Part shown: positions 12,201 to 23,502 of the stretch, piece by piece | Layout: each line of letters begins with the position of its first letter | Numbering within the stretch: the stretch's first letter is position 1 | Assembly: GCA_014281115.1 (NCBI GenBank) | Contig: JACONQ010000003.1 | Span: 4,092,001 to 4,156,000 of the forward strand | DNA length: 64,000 bases | Reading direction: 5' to 3' | Source of the DNA: Laburnicola sp. R22_1 | Lineage: Eukaryota; Ascomycota; Dothideomycetes; Pleosporales; Didymosphaeriaceae | Translations under genes and position numbers: made by a program | Notes under the pieces: model-generated | The model's database searches: none | The model's input: the letters and a program-made list of their open reading frames with translations, nothing else | Told to the model about the DNA's origin: nothing

Positions 12201-13814
12201 CTATGCTTTTAAACCCTTATAGTCTCTAAGAAACTACTACTTATTATCTAGTAGCTACCCTATACCTTTACTTTACTAGTTCTTATCTTTAAGCTTTTTT
12301 AGTAATACTTTTACTTTGTTTTATTATTATAATATAAACGCCTAACTTAATCTTTTATCTAGATACTAAAGGAGTGCTTTGCACTCTAGAATTTAAAGTT
12401 ATAAAACTAGCTAATAAGGCCTAAATAGCTAGGACTAGATATTATTAAAGATATTAAGATTAAAAGGCCTCTCTAATAATCCTACGTACTATATAAGATT
12501 GCTAAATCTTTAAGGATTATCTTTAACTTTATCTAGCTAATTCTCTATATACTTTTAAAACTCTACTATAGCTATACTACTCTATATAAAAGAAGTAGTA
12601 TAGTTAGACTACTAGAATATTATTATATCGCTAGATATAAAAGCTAGATTTAAAAGATAGTAGTAGTTATTATATATTAAAGACACAGGAGAAGGAATAT
12701 TTACTATTATTATATTTTTTTATTAGAAACCCCTTAGTCGCCAAAAAAAAAAACCATATATTAAAGATAAAGATTTAGTGTACTAGGTATTACTAATATT
12801 ATAAGAGTAGACTTATACACTATGTGTATAGCGAACTATAATTATAACTCTACGTAGCTCTACTATAGCTTTCTAATAGTCTACTAGTTAAGAGATAATA
12901 TATAACATAGTTATACTAGATAGTAAACTATCTATTAACTACTATTAATAATACTACTATACAAAACGTTAATAATAAAATTAATATTATTTTATATATA
13001 TTTTATTACTACTACTATATACTAGGTACTAGGTTATAGTGTCTTCTATTTTACTCCTTTCTATATATAGTACGAACTTAACCTTAGTTAGAATCTTTAT
13101 ATAATAAAGATCTTTTTAATATAGTTCTCTATTTCTATAGCTACTTTAAGTAGATAGTTTAGTTAATTATCTTAATAAAGTAAAAAGGCCCTTTTATATT
13201 TATTAAGAAAGATTAGAGCTCTAATAAAGTTAACCTATATACTAGGGCTCTTTATAAGGGTGGTATAGTAATAAATATTAAACACCTTAAAACGCTTTTC
13301 TGTGTTAATAATAGTAGGAAGAATAACTACTATTATTGTAATATTTTATTAGAAACTCCTTAGTCGCAAAAAAAAATTATAATAGATAAAGTTATAAAAG
13401 AGAAAATTATGTCTTATATAATTAAGTTTTAATAATACTAAGTTATTAAGAATAGGGTGCCCCTAGAGCGTCTTCTTTTTATAAAGGACTTTGCTAGCGC
13501 GCACTATTTATAAAAAACTTAATAAGCTTATATTAACCCTAGAATTTATAAAATTAAACACCCTACTAATAGTTCTAATTTTAACCTAATTAATCTAGTA
13601 TACAAATTGCTTAAGGGTTATGTCTACGCTTAATAGCTACACTTATTAGATAATTTAGAGTAATTTTTAACTAAGGAGTAAAATAAAATTATAATTTTAA
13701 AGATTAGGCGTTATATAGTAAATATAAAAGCACGTTTTAAGACTATAATTACTACCTAGAGAAGTCTAGCAAAGTACTAAATTTATAGTATTTTATAGTA
13801 TTTTTAATAATATA
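12201..13814. other. AT-rich RIP-mutated sequence with an internal direct repeat
   Basis: No gene is recognised. A segment near 12710-12755 (ending TTAGAAACCCCTTAGTCG then an A-run) recurs near 13330-13375 about 620 bp downstream (TTAGAAACTCCTTAGTCG then an A-run). This suggests an old duplication, or a short element with repeated ends. Both copies read on as TAG-interrupted frames. Confidence 0.5.
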
Positions 13815-16002
13815 TTCTATTAGTAGTCCGGATAGATTAGTCCGCTGAATAGTTTTTGCTAAGACTATAACACTTTACTATAAATTATAATATCTTAATA
13901 ATACAACGTGTCATTATCTAATTAAGAAGGCAGAATTAAGCTTACTCTTTACGCCTATTAGAATAAGTAAATTTTAAGCCTATAATGCGCTGCTATAGTG
14001 TATAATATCCTAAAGTCTACACTAAGCGATTAAATTAACAGAATTACCGCCTAAGTAGATATACAATTAGGCATAGTAAAGCTTACTATAACTAAAGAGC
14101 AGACGCTTATAAAGTATATTCTTAATCTAGATTTGCAAGAATTTGCACTCTAGCTAGGTAAGGTAGAAAATATAGCTAATAAACTACTAGCTGCGCAGCA
14201 TAGAGACTCTATAGGATAATACTAGGCTTAGCGCTTTATAAAGCGCGTATCTAAGCTTAAAATAGCTTTTAATTAAGCAAAGGACTAATAGAGAATATAA
14301 TAGAAAGACCTAGAGGTTATAAACGTGTGGTTTTAGCTAGTAGAGGACACAAAAGCTAAGTATAGAGTGTAGAATAAAAATATCTATAACTTTAATAAAA
14401 TAGGCTTCTAGATAGAAGTTATTAGCTTAATAAAGGTTATAACTAGTTTAGAAAGAGATTCTTAACCTACGCTTATTTAGCTAGGCAACCGCAAGTAAGT
14501 TATAGTAATTTAGAGTATTTACACTACTAGGTATACTACCTTACCCTTTATTATTTATAAAGGACGAGTCTATATCTTAGCGTAGTATAAGGAGACTAGT
14601 ATCCTCTACAATTAAAAGCTCTTAGTCTCTAAGACTAGCTAGACTAATCATAAGCTTAGAGTTGCGTAGTTAAAGCATTTTAACGCGTATATAAGGCCGC
14701 GCATAGTAGAGTTATAGAGGTTACTTATTCTAGACAGCTATAAGAGCTACTACTTCTAGGATTTTAAAGATTATTATCTAGAATAGAAGATTCTAACACT
14801 TTATATACTAGCGCACTTATCTTATATTCTCTAGCCACTTAATATAGTCTATTTTGCGCTACTAAAACTAAAGTACTTCTAGTGTGTGCAGGATTTAGCA
14901 TGCTAACGCCTCTTTTATATTAATAAAGAGAGCTTTCTACTAGCCTTTTATAACGCGTTTTTTAATATGTTTATACTAGAAAACTATAAGAAAGCCTTTA
15001 AGGCCTTTAGGCTTATTTCTTTAAATACGTTAGTAGTAGTAGATTGCCTTAATATGCGTATTTACACTCTATCTTAGGGTACCCTACTAGATACACTATA
15101 GTAAGCTAGGATTCTAAGTAATACCCTTAAGTTTAGATCCTAGTTAAAGCTTATACGTAACTTTTTTATTTAGTCTCTACCTAATACTAAATTAAGCTAC
15201 TTATAACTTATAAAAGGTGCTAAACTTATACTCAACTATAGTGTACTTTAAGAGACCTATATTAAGAAACTTAAGAAGCAAATTAAGGTTCTAATAAAGT
15301 AAAAAACGCGTAAAAGAAAGCGTATTTAGAAAGGTAGGACGCTAGACTTTGCTTAGAAAGCAGATTTAGGAGTAATAAGCCCTTTTATTAGAGTAAAGTT
15401 ATTAAAAAGGGCGTAAGATAGTAGTAAGGAAGAGGTAGGTTCCTTAATATAATACTACTATAGGAGATGTAGAGAGTCTAGGCATAACGCAAGGACCTAT
15501 TAGATAAATAAAAAGATAGAAAAGAAGTTAGATATTACCTTTAGTAGCTTATTTTTAAATAGTGTTAATAGTAAATTAGAGTGATTTTATTATAGGTTAC
15601 TATAAGGCTAAAAATAATAGGTTAACTTTATCTTATAATAGTATGCACTTAGTAACTAGAAATTAGATAAAGTACTACTTTATTATAAATTATAATAAGT
15701 ATACTATATATTGCCTATATATAGTATAGTAAATAATATATTATATATTATAGAAAGTCTTATTATAAGTTTGTACTACTAAGAAAAACTTCTTAGCTTT
15801 GCGTAGCTACTATAGCTGCGCAAAGAGGCTTCATAACATACAAAGTAAATTAAATAGTAACTTAGTATATTATAAGTTATAGTAGGTTATTATAAGTTAC
15901 TATAAAGTAACGTTAGTAGTGTTCTATAATAAGTTATAAGGGACCTCGAAGTTGCTAAGAAAAACTATCCGGCGGACTAATCTATCCGGGCTACTAATAG
16001 AA
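13815..16002 (+). mobile_element. pogo-like DNA transposon, RIP-inactivated (pogo-C copy 1)
   Basis: 2188 bp between TA dinucleotides. The terminal inverted repeats begin TTCTATTAGTAGYCCGGAYA and continue AGATTAGTCCGC, then a GTTTTT tract. The same element lies at 50327-52498 in the same orientation. A conceptual + strand reading of about 14800-15510 gives a pogo-type C-terminal part (YFALLKLKYF, YINKESFLLAFYNAFFNMF) ending in a degraded CCHC-like knuckle, CRESRHNARTY. The frame is broken by many TAA/TAG codons. Confidence 0.85.
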
Positions 16003-16265
16003 TATATTAACTTAGTATTTACTTTATACCTACTTTGGTAAAGTCTATACGCATAGTGCTTAATTTAGTGCAATTTAATATATTTTGTTATCTCTATAGC
16101 TTTAATAAGTAGCTTTGCTATAGCTAATTTCCTATTATCTAATTGGCCTTATACCCCTGTTTAATTCACGCACTAGGCACTTAAGCCGGAAGGAGGACTA
16201 TATTAGCTAAAACGTCGCCAATTTCCCCCCTATACGCTTAGCCACTTACTCGACGTTAGTTTGAC
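16003..16265. other. spacer between pogo-C and the gypsy element
   Basis: Part AT-rich, part normal. The last five bases (16261-16265, TTGAC) are the left target duplication of the gypsy insertion. No coding sequence is recognised. If the C2H2 gene fragment at 33138 was broken by this insertion, its upstream part should lie here, but I cannot see it. Confidence 0.5.
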
Positions 16266-16450
16266 TGTTATAAATTTATGGCGGCACCTAGCCCAGAACA
16301 ACGTTAATCTGGCGCTAGGCCCGATTTGGCGTTAGCTTGGCAGCACCCATAAGGTGCTGCCATCCTGTCTACCTACTTGGCATAGTAGTATTTTATATAC
16401 TAGAAATTAACTTACCTTTATCCTAACTATTATAGGCCTAAACCCTAACA
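16266..16450 (+). repeat. 5' LTR of the gypsy element
   Basis: 185 bp starting TGTTATAAATTTATGG and ending CCCTAACA. Compared with the 3' LTR it carries many C-to-T and G-to-A changes, so it has suffered more RIP than its partner. Confidence 0.92.
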
Positions 16451-16999
16451 CTATACTACTATTGCTCCCCTCTTAGAGTTCTAGCTATAATAGGCCTACT
16501 AACTAGGGCGCTAGTAATCGAATCTACGCGAGTTAGTATAATAATAAATTAGATAATTACATAATAACAAATTAGAAATTCTGTAATTCTGTAGTATATT
16601 TAGACTTAGGGCGTAGTAGTGTGCGTACAAGCAATAACGCAGTTAATAATAATATATAGAAACATAACTTAACTAAGAATATTCTTCCTCTTAGACGTAA
16701 CTAACATTATAGAGAGTAGGCAAATAGTAAGGCTAGACGCATAGGTTAACGTATATGCCGCTATAGAATATTAGTAAAGAGGACAACTTAATAAGAACCT
16801 GGCCCTTTCTACTATAACTTTATAGTGATATATAGTATTTTTTAGTAATAGTAGTAATATCTAAGATAATTTAGTAGAATAAATATTTATAAGAAATCTA
16901 GCTGGCGACTTTTATATAACACTACCTAAGGTGCTAAAGACTACACCTTACCTACACTCGTAATATTAACTTTAACTTATAACTTTAACTTACCTGCTA

Positions 17000-19900
17000 C
17001 TAATAGTATCTAGCTACCCCCGCGTTAGCGATATGTATAATAAGCAAGGTCGATGCTATATACCCTAATCTCCTATACTAGACAGTTTTAACTTTGGTAA
17101 CACAGACTTGCCTACGCTATAACCTTATAGGGCTAAAGACTCAAAGAACTTTACCCCATCCTTTGCAGAGACCTTTGCTTATAGTTAGATAGGTGTAGAT
17201 AATACTTAAGAATCTACTACTATTGCGGGTAACTTGTAATCTTAGCTACTAGTTATCCCTACTATAAACTTATAAGCTAGACCTATGGCTTAGGACACTT
17301 GACTGCCGCAAAACACATCCTAATATTTTAATATAATAACTAACAGGATTAACAACATCTTTAACATAACTAAGTTTAAACAATATAACGTTTCGCGTAA
17401 TACCTACTACGTAACAATTTAGACACCTTAATAATCTTCTAACTAAGACCGCTTACGCGAGAAAGTACGTTAGTTTGTTAGATTTGATAGTGTTCTGTCA
17501 CTTTAAGATAATATATTAATGAGAATTGATGACTGTGATGATTTTTTATTGTGATGGAGAAGCCTAGCTATCGCGAGAAGTTTCTATCTATGCTAAGGCC
17601 CTTGTACTATCTAGGATAGTACAGGGGCAATGCAAAACAGTAGTGCGCCAGCCTTCTTAGTGTATTTCACAGAGAGATTATCACTGGAATGCACAGTGAC
17701 CGTCTATCTGACATAGTTACTAGTTTAAGAAGCCTCGCGCTTAAAGTCTAATAGTTGTAGCCCTAAGGACATATAAGTACCTAAGAAAGCGTTACCTTAG
17801 ATCCGCTTTAAGTCCCCACCTCCGCTTACGCGCGACAACTAACAACGTACTTCCTTAAGAGCCTCTAACTTATTTATAGAAGCCTATGGCCTAGTTAATA
17901 AAGAAGGAGGACTAGGTTACAACCTAGAAGTATAATATAAGGATACCTAAGAAAAATGGATAGAAAAGACATTTTAACTAATAGACGCCGCTAAGTTCGC
18001 TAAGGACGTATAGGCCCACTCTAACGCCTAGTTTAACATTATTATTAAGTGCGCAAAGTCTGGAGAATAACTAGCGGAGAAACTTTCTTAACTTAACGTA
18101 TTAAAATTTATATTTTAATAACTGCATAACGCATATAACTCTATAGGTGGCACTAACCCTAAGGCTTATAAGTAACTATAATAAGCATATAACGCCCTGC
18201 TAGACTCTTATAAGTAGCGAGGAATTAACTTAGCCTCTACTAAAGGCGAGCTAAAGAATATCCTTACTTGTTTCTGTTAGATAGTGTAGGCAGGATAAGA
18301 GTTGTAGAGCAAGTTTAACAATATAATAACTACTAACCAGAATGCGAACACTAAGCTTTATAACATAAAAGCTGACTACTAGTATACTATCCAGAATACT
18401 TAACACCTTAAGCACGACTTGCAGCAGACAGAATAACAAGTATTACTAGCTAAGAAAGCGGCTTACGTAGCTAAGGATAAGTTAAAAGCTCTAAGATAAC
18501 AAACTACTTATTAAACCTATAACGTAATAGGATAAGAGCAACCTCTCCTACGTAATTAGTTTAATAGGTTGCCTTCTCCTTTCTGTGGTACTAGTTGCGC
18601 GCGCTCTCCCCAACGCAATGTCTATACGCCAAACAGCAATTCCGCTCTTAACTATTATCTAGCTGGTTTGGCTTATAGTAGGTTTACCCATGCTTGTCCT
18701 AATAAGAACCCATACCGTAACACTAGATATAAACAACAAGATTTGCGTAGTAATTGCGAGGATGTATATAAACCCTAAGACTACAACTAGAAAGATTGCA
18801 ATTAATTTAACCACCGCGATTGACGCGACAACCGAGACTAATATAATAACTATAACTAACGTAATAATTAGAGAGATTTAGAGCAACCTTTTAGCGCGTC
18901 TTATATATCGCTTACAACAGGTAAAGGATCGCACTATAAGGCACCTAAGATAGAGTCCTTTAGTGGGAAAGATAAGAAAGACTATAAACGATAGCGTATA
19001 CAAGCGATTAACAAAGCTATTACGCTTCTATTAGAAGAATATAAGGTTCGCTATATCTATCGCTTTATTAAGGACGATGCTTAGAGTTTAGTGTACCCGA
19101 TCCTTAACTTAGTTAACACCTTAGACGACCTACTAAGACTATTGGATAAGACTTATATGTTTTACGACCGTATTGTTAAAGCCGAGCAGAAACTCTACAA
19201 CAACTCCTTATAATAAAAGAAGGGCGAGATATTTGCGTAATAGCAAGGACGATTCCTATTAGTTATTAACTTACTTAGTATGGATGAGATGGGCAAAGTA
19301 CGTTACGCTCGCCAACTCATGGATAGTTAATTGGCCTGTTAAGCCTTTGCCAGCTCAATCCCAAATAAGAGCCTTATGGCCTTTCTCGCCTACGCTTGTT
19401 AACTGCACTAGTATAATCTTGATATTGACAGCCAACTACACTCTGGTCTAAAGAAGTTATTTATAAGTATATTAGGAAAGGATTAATCGCGTAAACATTC
19501 TTTAAGCGATAGGATGTAGATACGCAAAGCGCTGCAAGCCCTTACCTAGAAACGCACTATAGAAGAACATAACCGCATGAGTAAGTTATGACTATGCTTT
19601 AAGTGCGGCAAACCCGGTCACATATTGTGGGATGAATCCGCACCCTGCAAGGGCAAAGACTACGTCCCTTCCAAGGACATACCTGCCCTAGCCGCCGCAA
19701 TCAACACCGCCTATGTAGAGGATGCTGATGACGACGAGAATAGCTTCGCTTATGAGAGCAAGACAGATGAGGATTTGGAAAACGAGGCGCTCCCGAACTA
19801 AATCGCGATTGGGAGCAACCTTGGCGTAGGACCTAGAGGGAGGTCAAACGTACTATTTGTTAACTTGAAGCCGCTGCTAGTTATTATACCCTAGATAAAC

Positions 19901-20468
19901 CCGCTGTCATCTACGCTGTTTCCGCGCTTGCCTTGGACGTCAACCCTATGCTGGACGCGTCCAGACAATTAGAATTTGACTGTTATATTAAACTCCTAGT
20001 TGCACGAAAATGGTTGCGCGCACGCAGTCTGGTGAACATAGGAGCTACTACTTGTTTTATTTATTGTTAGATAGTTAAACAATACTAGCTCAAAGAAATC
20101 ACGTTGGAGCGTCCTATTAGTCTCGCTCTGGCAGATGGTATGTTACTAAGATTGGTAAGTTCGACGTCTTACTTAGTATAAATTGGATGGATTATTATAG
20201 GCTAGTACCAGCGTTTGGAGAAACAAGGTCCCTAAGCTTTGAGTCGACTCACTGTCTGGTGAACTGCTTGGATGGCGCTATGCCCGACAAGATCTATGAT
20301 AACAAGCCACCTGATAGTGCTACCTGGAAAAAGACAGCAAAGAATAGAATAGACATAATTTCTGGCCGCGCGGCTGCTATGATGATTTTGAAGGATCCTG
20401 ATTCAGCTATTTTTATTGAACCACACCATTGGGAGCGTCTTGAAGCACTCGACCTAGGTGGAGACGAC
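17000..20468 (+). pseudogene. gypsy gag and protease region, degraded
   Basis: The upstream part is TAG/TAA-ridden. A clear CCHC zinc knuckle, CFKCGKPGHILWDESAPC, is read near 19600. A protease-like LVNIGATTCF is read near 20030, where the family has a DxGA(T/S) active site, so Asp appears as Asn. From 20187 an open frame leads into the hAT insertion point at codons GGA GAC GAC. It resumes after 23502 in the same frame. Codon damage is much lighter downstream of about 19550 than upstream. Confidence 0.75.
17496..17713. repeat. solo LTR related to the copia-2 LTR
   Basis: About 218 bp, TGTCA...TGACA. It shares blocks with the 318-bp LTRs at 24870 and 30083 (GGAGAAGCCTAGCTATCG, AGTAGTGCGCCAGCCTTC, TGTATTTCACAG). 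No internal region or second LTR lies nearby, so it is probably a solo LTR left by recombination. I could not find a convincing target duplication. Confidence 0.6.
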
Positions 20469-20600
20469 CAGGGCTCCCAACGTACCGTACTACGGTCCGT
20501 AGTACGGACCGTAGTACGGACCGTACACCGTAAGTACGTACACGCCTCCCCAGCCGTACCGTAGCCGTACGTACAGTGTAATCTGGCCGTAATTACGGCT
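20469..20600. repeat. left terminus and subterminal palindromes of the hAT element
   Basis: Terminal inverted repeat followed by stacked GTACGGACCGTA-type palindromes and ACCGTAAGTACGTAC. The right side (about 23355-23502) has matching motifs, including CCGTAAGTACGTAC. In hAT elements such subterminal repeats are transposase binding sites; that role is inferred. Confidence 0.8.
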
Positions 20601-20797
20601 GTACGGTTGCCTTTTCGGGATGTTTTGTGAGGGAGATCTTGGTGTTTTGGGTGGCTGTTTTAGGTGTTTTGAGTAGCTATTTTTGGCCAATTTTCGCCTT
20701 TTTTGGTGTAGTACGCGCTCGGGCGCTGACAGGCCTTTATCGTAGCAGAATTTTCGGATGATCCCCTGGCGGCAACTCGTTAGCTTTTGCCTACAAT

Positions 20798-23326
20798 ATG
20801 TCGCAAAATACACGGTCTCAGGCCTCACAGTCATCTCAGACTTCCCTCAAGTTTCGCCCGTACCATGCCGCCGCGTCAAAAAAGCTCGCCAGCGCCGTCG
20901 CCGTCGCCGAATCCAGCAGGGCCTCATCGGCGGAGTCGTCCCAATCGCGTGAGAGTACTCCAAGTTATACAGAAAGGTCGCACGTTTGGCCGGCGGGCCA
21001 TAGTATCTGTGCGCGTTTTGACGTCGATTTTAACCACCTCTGGCACCAAACCAAGAAGCTGGCGTTTGGTCGGATCGGTTACAGGGTGCGTAATAAGTCG
21101 CAACTTATGGGCAGGCGTACGCTGTCGCCCATATGGCAATATGGAGCTGAGTTGGAGTACCTGGACGATGACATGGTTAGTAAAGTAATCTTCTGGCTCT
21201 GCAAGGACTGTCACCTTTCGCGGAAGGCAGCCAATTGCTGGCGAGTTGACGGCACCGAGCACATCAAAAGGCACCTGAGAAACGTACACAAAGTCGACCC
21301 CGACACTGGGTTGCTGCCCGTTGTTGAGGCTGTAAAGCCAGCCAGTCCTTTTGCTATTGCCGCCGGGGCAAGTTCAACCATATCTCATACGCCGTGGCAA
21401 GAAGGCGAGTTCCAGCGTGCCTTTGTTGACTGGGTAATCGTCGAGGACCTCAGCTTTTCGATGGCGACGTCGGTGACGACCCGGGGCCTTATGACGTGGA
21501 ATCGAGCCGATCTTTTGCGCGCCCTGCCAAACAGCTATACTACGCTGTCAAAGTACATACAGGACGGCCTGGCGGATCGAAAGGAGGAGGTTGCAGAGCT
21601 TTTGCGCACGGCGCAGAGTAAAATAAGTGTGAGTTGCGATATATGGACGTCGTCAAACAATATGAGCTTTCTCGGAGTTGTCGCCCACTTCGTCGGTAAG
21701 TTGTTTTTCCGCTCCGGTGCCCGTTTTCACAGTGATTTTACAGTGATTTACAGTGATCTAGATGCCAAACATCAACAACGCGACCTACTTATTGCCTTCC
21801 GCAACCTTTTCGGCGACCATACAGCAGCTGCGCAAGCCCAAGCTATCGTCCAGATTGTCCGCGAGTACAACTTTGAGCAACAACTCCATTGTTTTGTGGG
21901 GGATAACGCCAGTAACAACGCCGCGAAGTTCATCGAACATGTCAACTTTTTGACTAGCCTTGGCATTGGAAATCAACAACGTATACGCTGCGCGGGTCAT
22001 ATAATCAACCTGGTTGTTAAAGCATTAATTTACGGCGACGGCGTAAGCAAATTCGAAGCAGAGCTTGCTCAGGCCTCTCCCCGGGGTCAATATCAATTAT
22101 ACCGAGCATATGGGGTCGTCGGAAAACTCCACAACTTTGTGAACGCTGTATGCGTCTCCCACAAACGCCGCGAGCTTTTCCGTACAATACAGCAAGACCT
22201 GGGCGACGAGGATGATCTATGGACCTTTGGCACACTCAATTTAATACAGGACGGCGGTATTAGGTGGCACAGCGTTTACCTCATGCTTCTGCGCTGCCAG
22301 GAGCTCAAGGATCCGATTCGACGCTTCATCCGACGCTCGCGCGAGCAGGCTGACCTGCCCGAGGCCCCTGAGGCCCCCGACGACGACGACGACGAACAAT
22401 ACAACCCTATACTTGACCCATTATCAGATGACGACTGGGAGGAGGTCGACGCAATTATACAGGTCTTACAAGAGTTCTATGAGATGTGTAAGGCGCTGGA
22501 GGGGGCGGCCAGCGTCAGCGGCTTTGGGTCGCTCTGGCAGACGATTGTCAACTTACAGCAACTCTACAATTCGCTCACCGAACGCGTACAGCAAATTGAC
22601 GGCTTTGCGCGATCTCCATACCTTATTAGGGGTGTTGCGCTCGCCCAAGAAAAGCTCAACACGTACTTTGCAAAGATTGTACTATCGCCAGAACCATCTC
22701 TATACTGTGTGGCCACTGCCTTACACCCACGGCTCCGAATCGCCTGGTTTAAAGACCACTGGAAAAGGCACCCTCGGTGGCACAGAAAGGCCGAGTCATC
22801 GCTCAGAGAGGTGTTTCAACAATACGTCGACGCCGAAAGCGAGCCCGCAGAGCCTCCAGAGGAGCCTACGTCGTCGCGTAAGATCCCTGGGGCGTATAAG
22901 GGTGACGCGCGGAGGGCGCAAACAATGAGCGTGGATCCCATGCTCCTCACCGGCGGCAAGTCATATAAACGCTATAAACGCATGACGCAACTTGACGAGT
23001 ACTTGGACGATTTGCAAAGGGATTACGCTGGCGACGAAGCGTCAATACAACTTATGGACGACCCTCACTGTTGGTGGGTTGAAGTTGGCCAAAAACGCTA
23101 CCCAATCGTATACAAAATGGCTATAGATCACCTCTCAGTGCCATGTACGTCCTGCGATTGTGAGAGGTGTTTTAGCTCCGCCAAACGTACAATTACATGC
23201 GATCGCAACTCCCTTATTGGCAACACTATTGAGGCCTTACAATTGCAAAAAGTTGGCTGCGCCGAGACGCTGTTAAAAGCTACCTTTTTGACCTCACAAA
23301 GTCAATTTCCAAACGCTCAACACTAA
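20798..23326 (+). CDS. hAT transposase, full length
   Basis: Cut-and-paste transposase of 842 aa without stops or frameshifts. The N-terminus is Ser/Ala/Arg-rich and probably disordered. A BED-type zinc finger follows (Cys135, Cys138, His159, His164). The central catalytic region includes SVSCDIWTSSNNMSFLGVVAHF near residues 273-294, where the first catalytic Asp is expected, and CFVGDNASNN further on, fitting the second. The C-terminal hATC dimerisation region is recognisable (WWVEVGQKRYPIVYKMAIDH then LSVPCTSCDCERCFSSAKR). The start at 20798 gives the longest frame and follows a 330-bp leader within the element. An acidic EAPEAPDDDDDEQ tract lies near residue 530. Activity is plausible but untested. 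Confidence 0.93.
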   Translation: MSQNTRSQASQSSQTSLKFRPYHAAASKKLASAVAVAESSRASSAESSQSRESTPSYTERSHVWPAGHSICARFDVDFNHLWHQTKKLAFGRIGYRVRNKSQLMGRRTLSPIWQYGAELEYLDDDMVSKVIFWLCKDCHLSRKAANCWRVDGTEHIKRHLRNVHKVDPDTGLLPVVEAVKPASPFAIAAGASSTISHTPWQEGEFQRAFVDWVIVEDLSFSMATSVTTRGLMTWNRADLLRALPNSYTTLSKYIQDGLADRKEEVAELLRTAQSKISVSCDIWTSSNNMSFLGVVAHFVGKLFFRSGARFHSDFTVIYSDLDAKHQQRDLLIAFRNLFGDHTAAAQAQAIVQIVREYNFEQQLHCFVGDNASNNAAKFIEHVNFLTSLGIGNQQRIRCAGHIINLVVKALIYGDGVSKFEAELAQASPRGQYQLYRAYGVVGKLHNFVNAVCVSHKRRELFRTIQQDLGDEDDLWTFGTLNLIQDGGIRWHSVYLMLLRCQELKDPIRRFIRRSREQADLPEAPEAPDDDDDEQYNPILDPLSDDDWEEVDAIIQVLQEFYEMCKALEGAASVSGFGSLWQTIVNLQQLYNSLTERVQQIDGFARSPYLIRGVALAQEKLNTYFAKIVLSPEPSLYCVATALHPRLRIAWFKDHWKRHPRWHRKAESSLREVFQQYVDAESEPAEPPEEPTSSRKIPGAYKGDARRAQTMSVDPMLLTGGKSYKRYKRMTQLDEYLDDLQRDYAGDEASIQLMDDPHCWWVEVGQKRYPIVYKMAIDHLSVPCTSCDCERCFSSAKRTITCDRNSLIGNTIEALQLQKVGCAETLLKATFLTSQSQFPNAQH

Positions 23327-23502
23327 AAGACGATCACCTATTACCCGATTAGGAAATCTTGGCATGTACGGACCGTACGTACGGTGTACGGACCGTATTT
23401 TGTGGTATTTTGAGGTTGCCGTAAGTACGTACGGCCCATACAAACCGTACCGTTCACCAACCAGGGGCAACCGTACCGTAGTACTGTACGGTGGGAGCCC
23501 TG

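Larger units (their letters stand above)
20469..23502 (+). mobile_element. hAT-superfamily DNA transposon, apparently intact
   Basis: 3034 bp with about 31-bp terminal inverted repeats starting CAGGGCTCCCA (3 mismatches) and perfect 8-bp target duplications GAGACGAC (20461-20468 and 23503-23510), diagnostic of hAT. Subterminal regions hold many copies of GTACGG/CCGTAC palindromic motifs. It carries one uninterrupted 842-codon transposase. It sits inside the gypsy pol frame and shows no RIP-type stops, so it is probably one of the younger insertions here and could be autonomous. Confidence 0.93.

Noticed and set aside
20187..20564. Apparent 125-aa gene running into the hAT left end
   Set aside because: The first part is gypsy pol and the last 30 or so codons are hAT terminal sequence. 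It is an insertion junction, not a gene.
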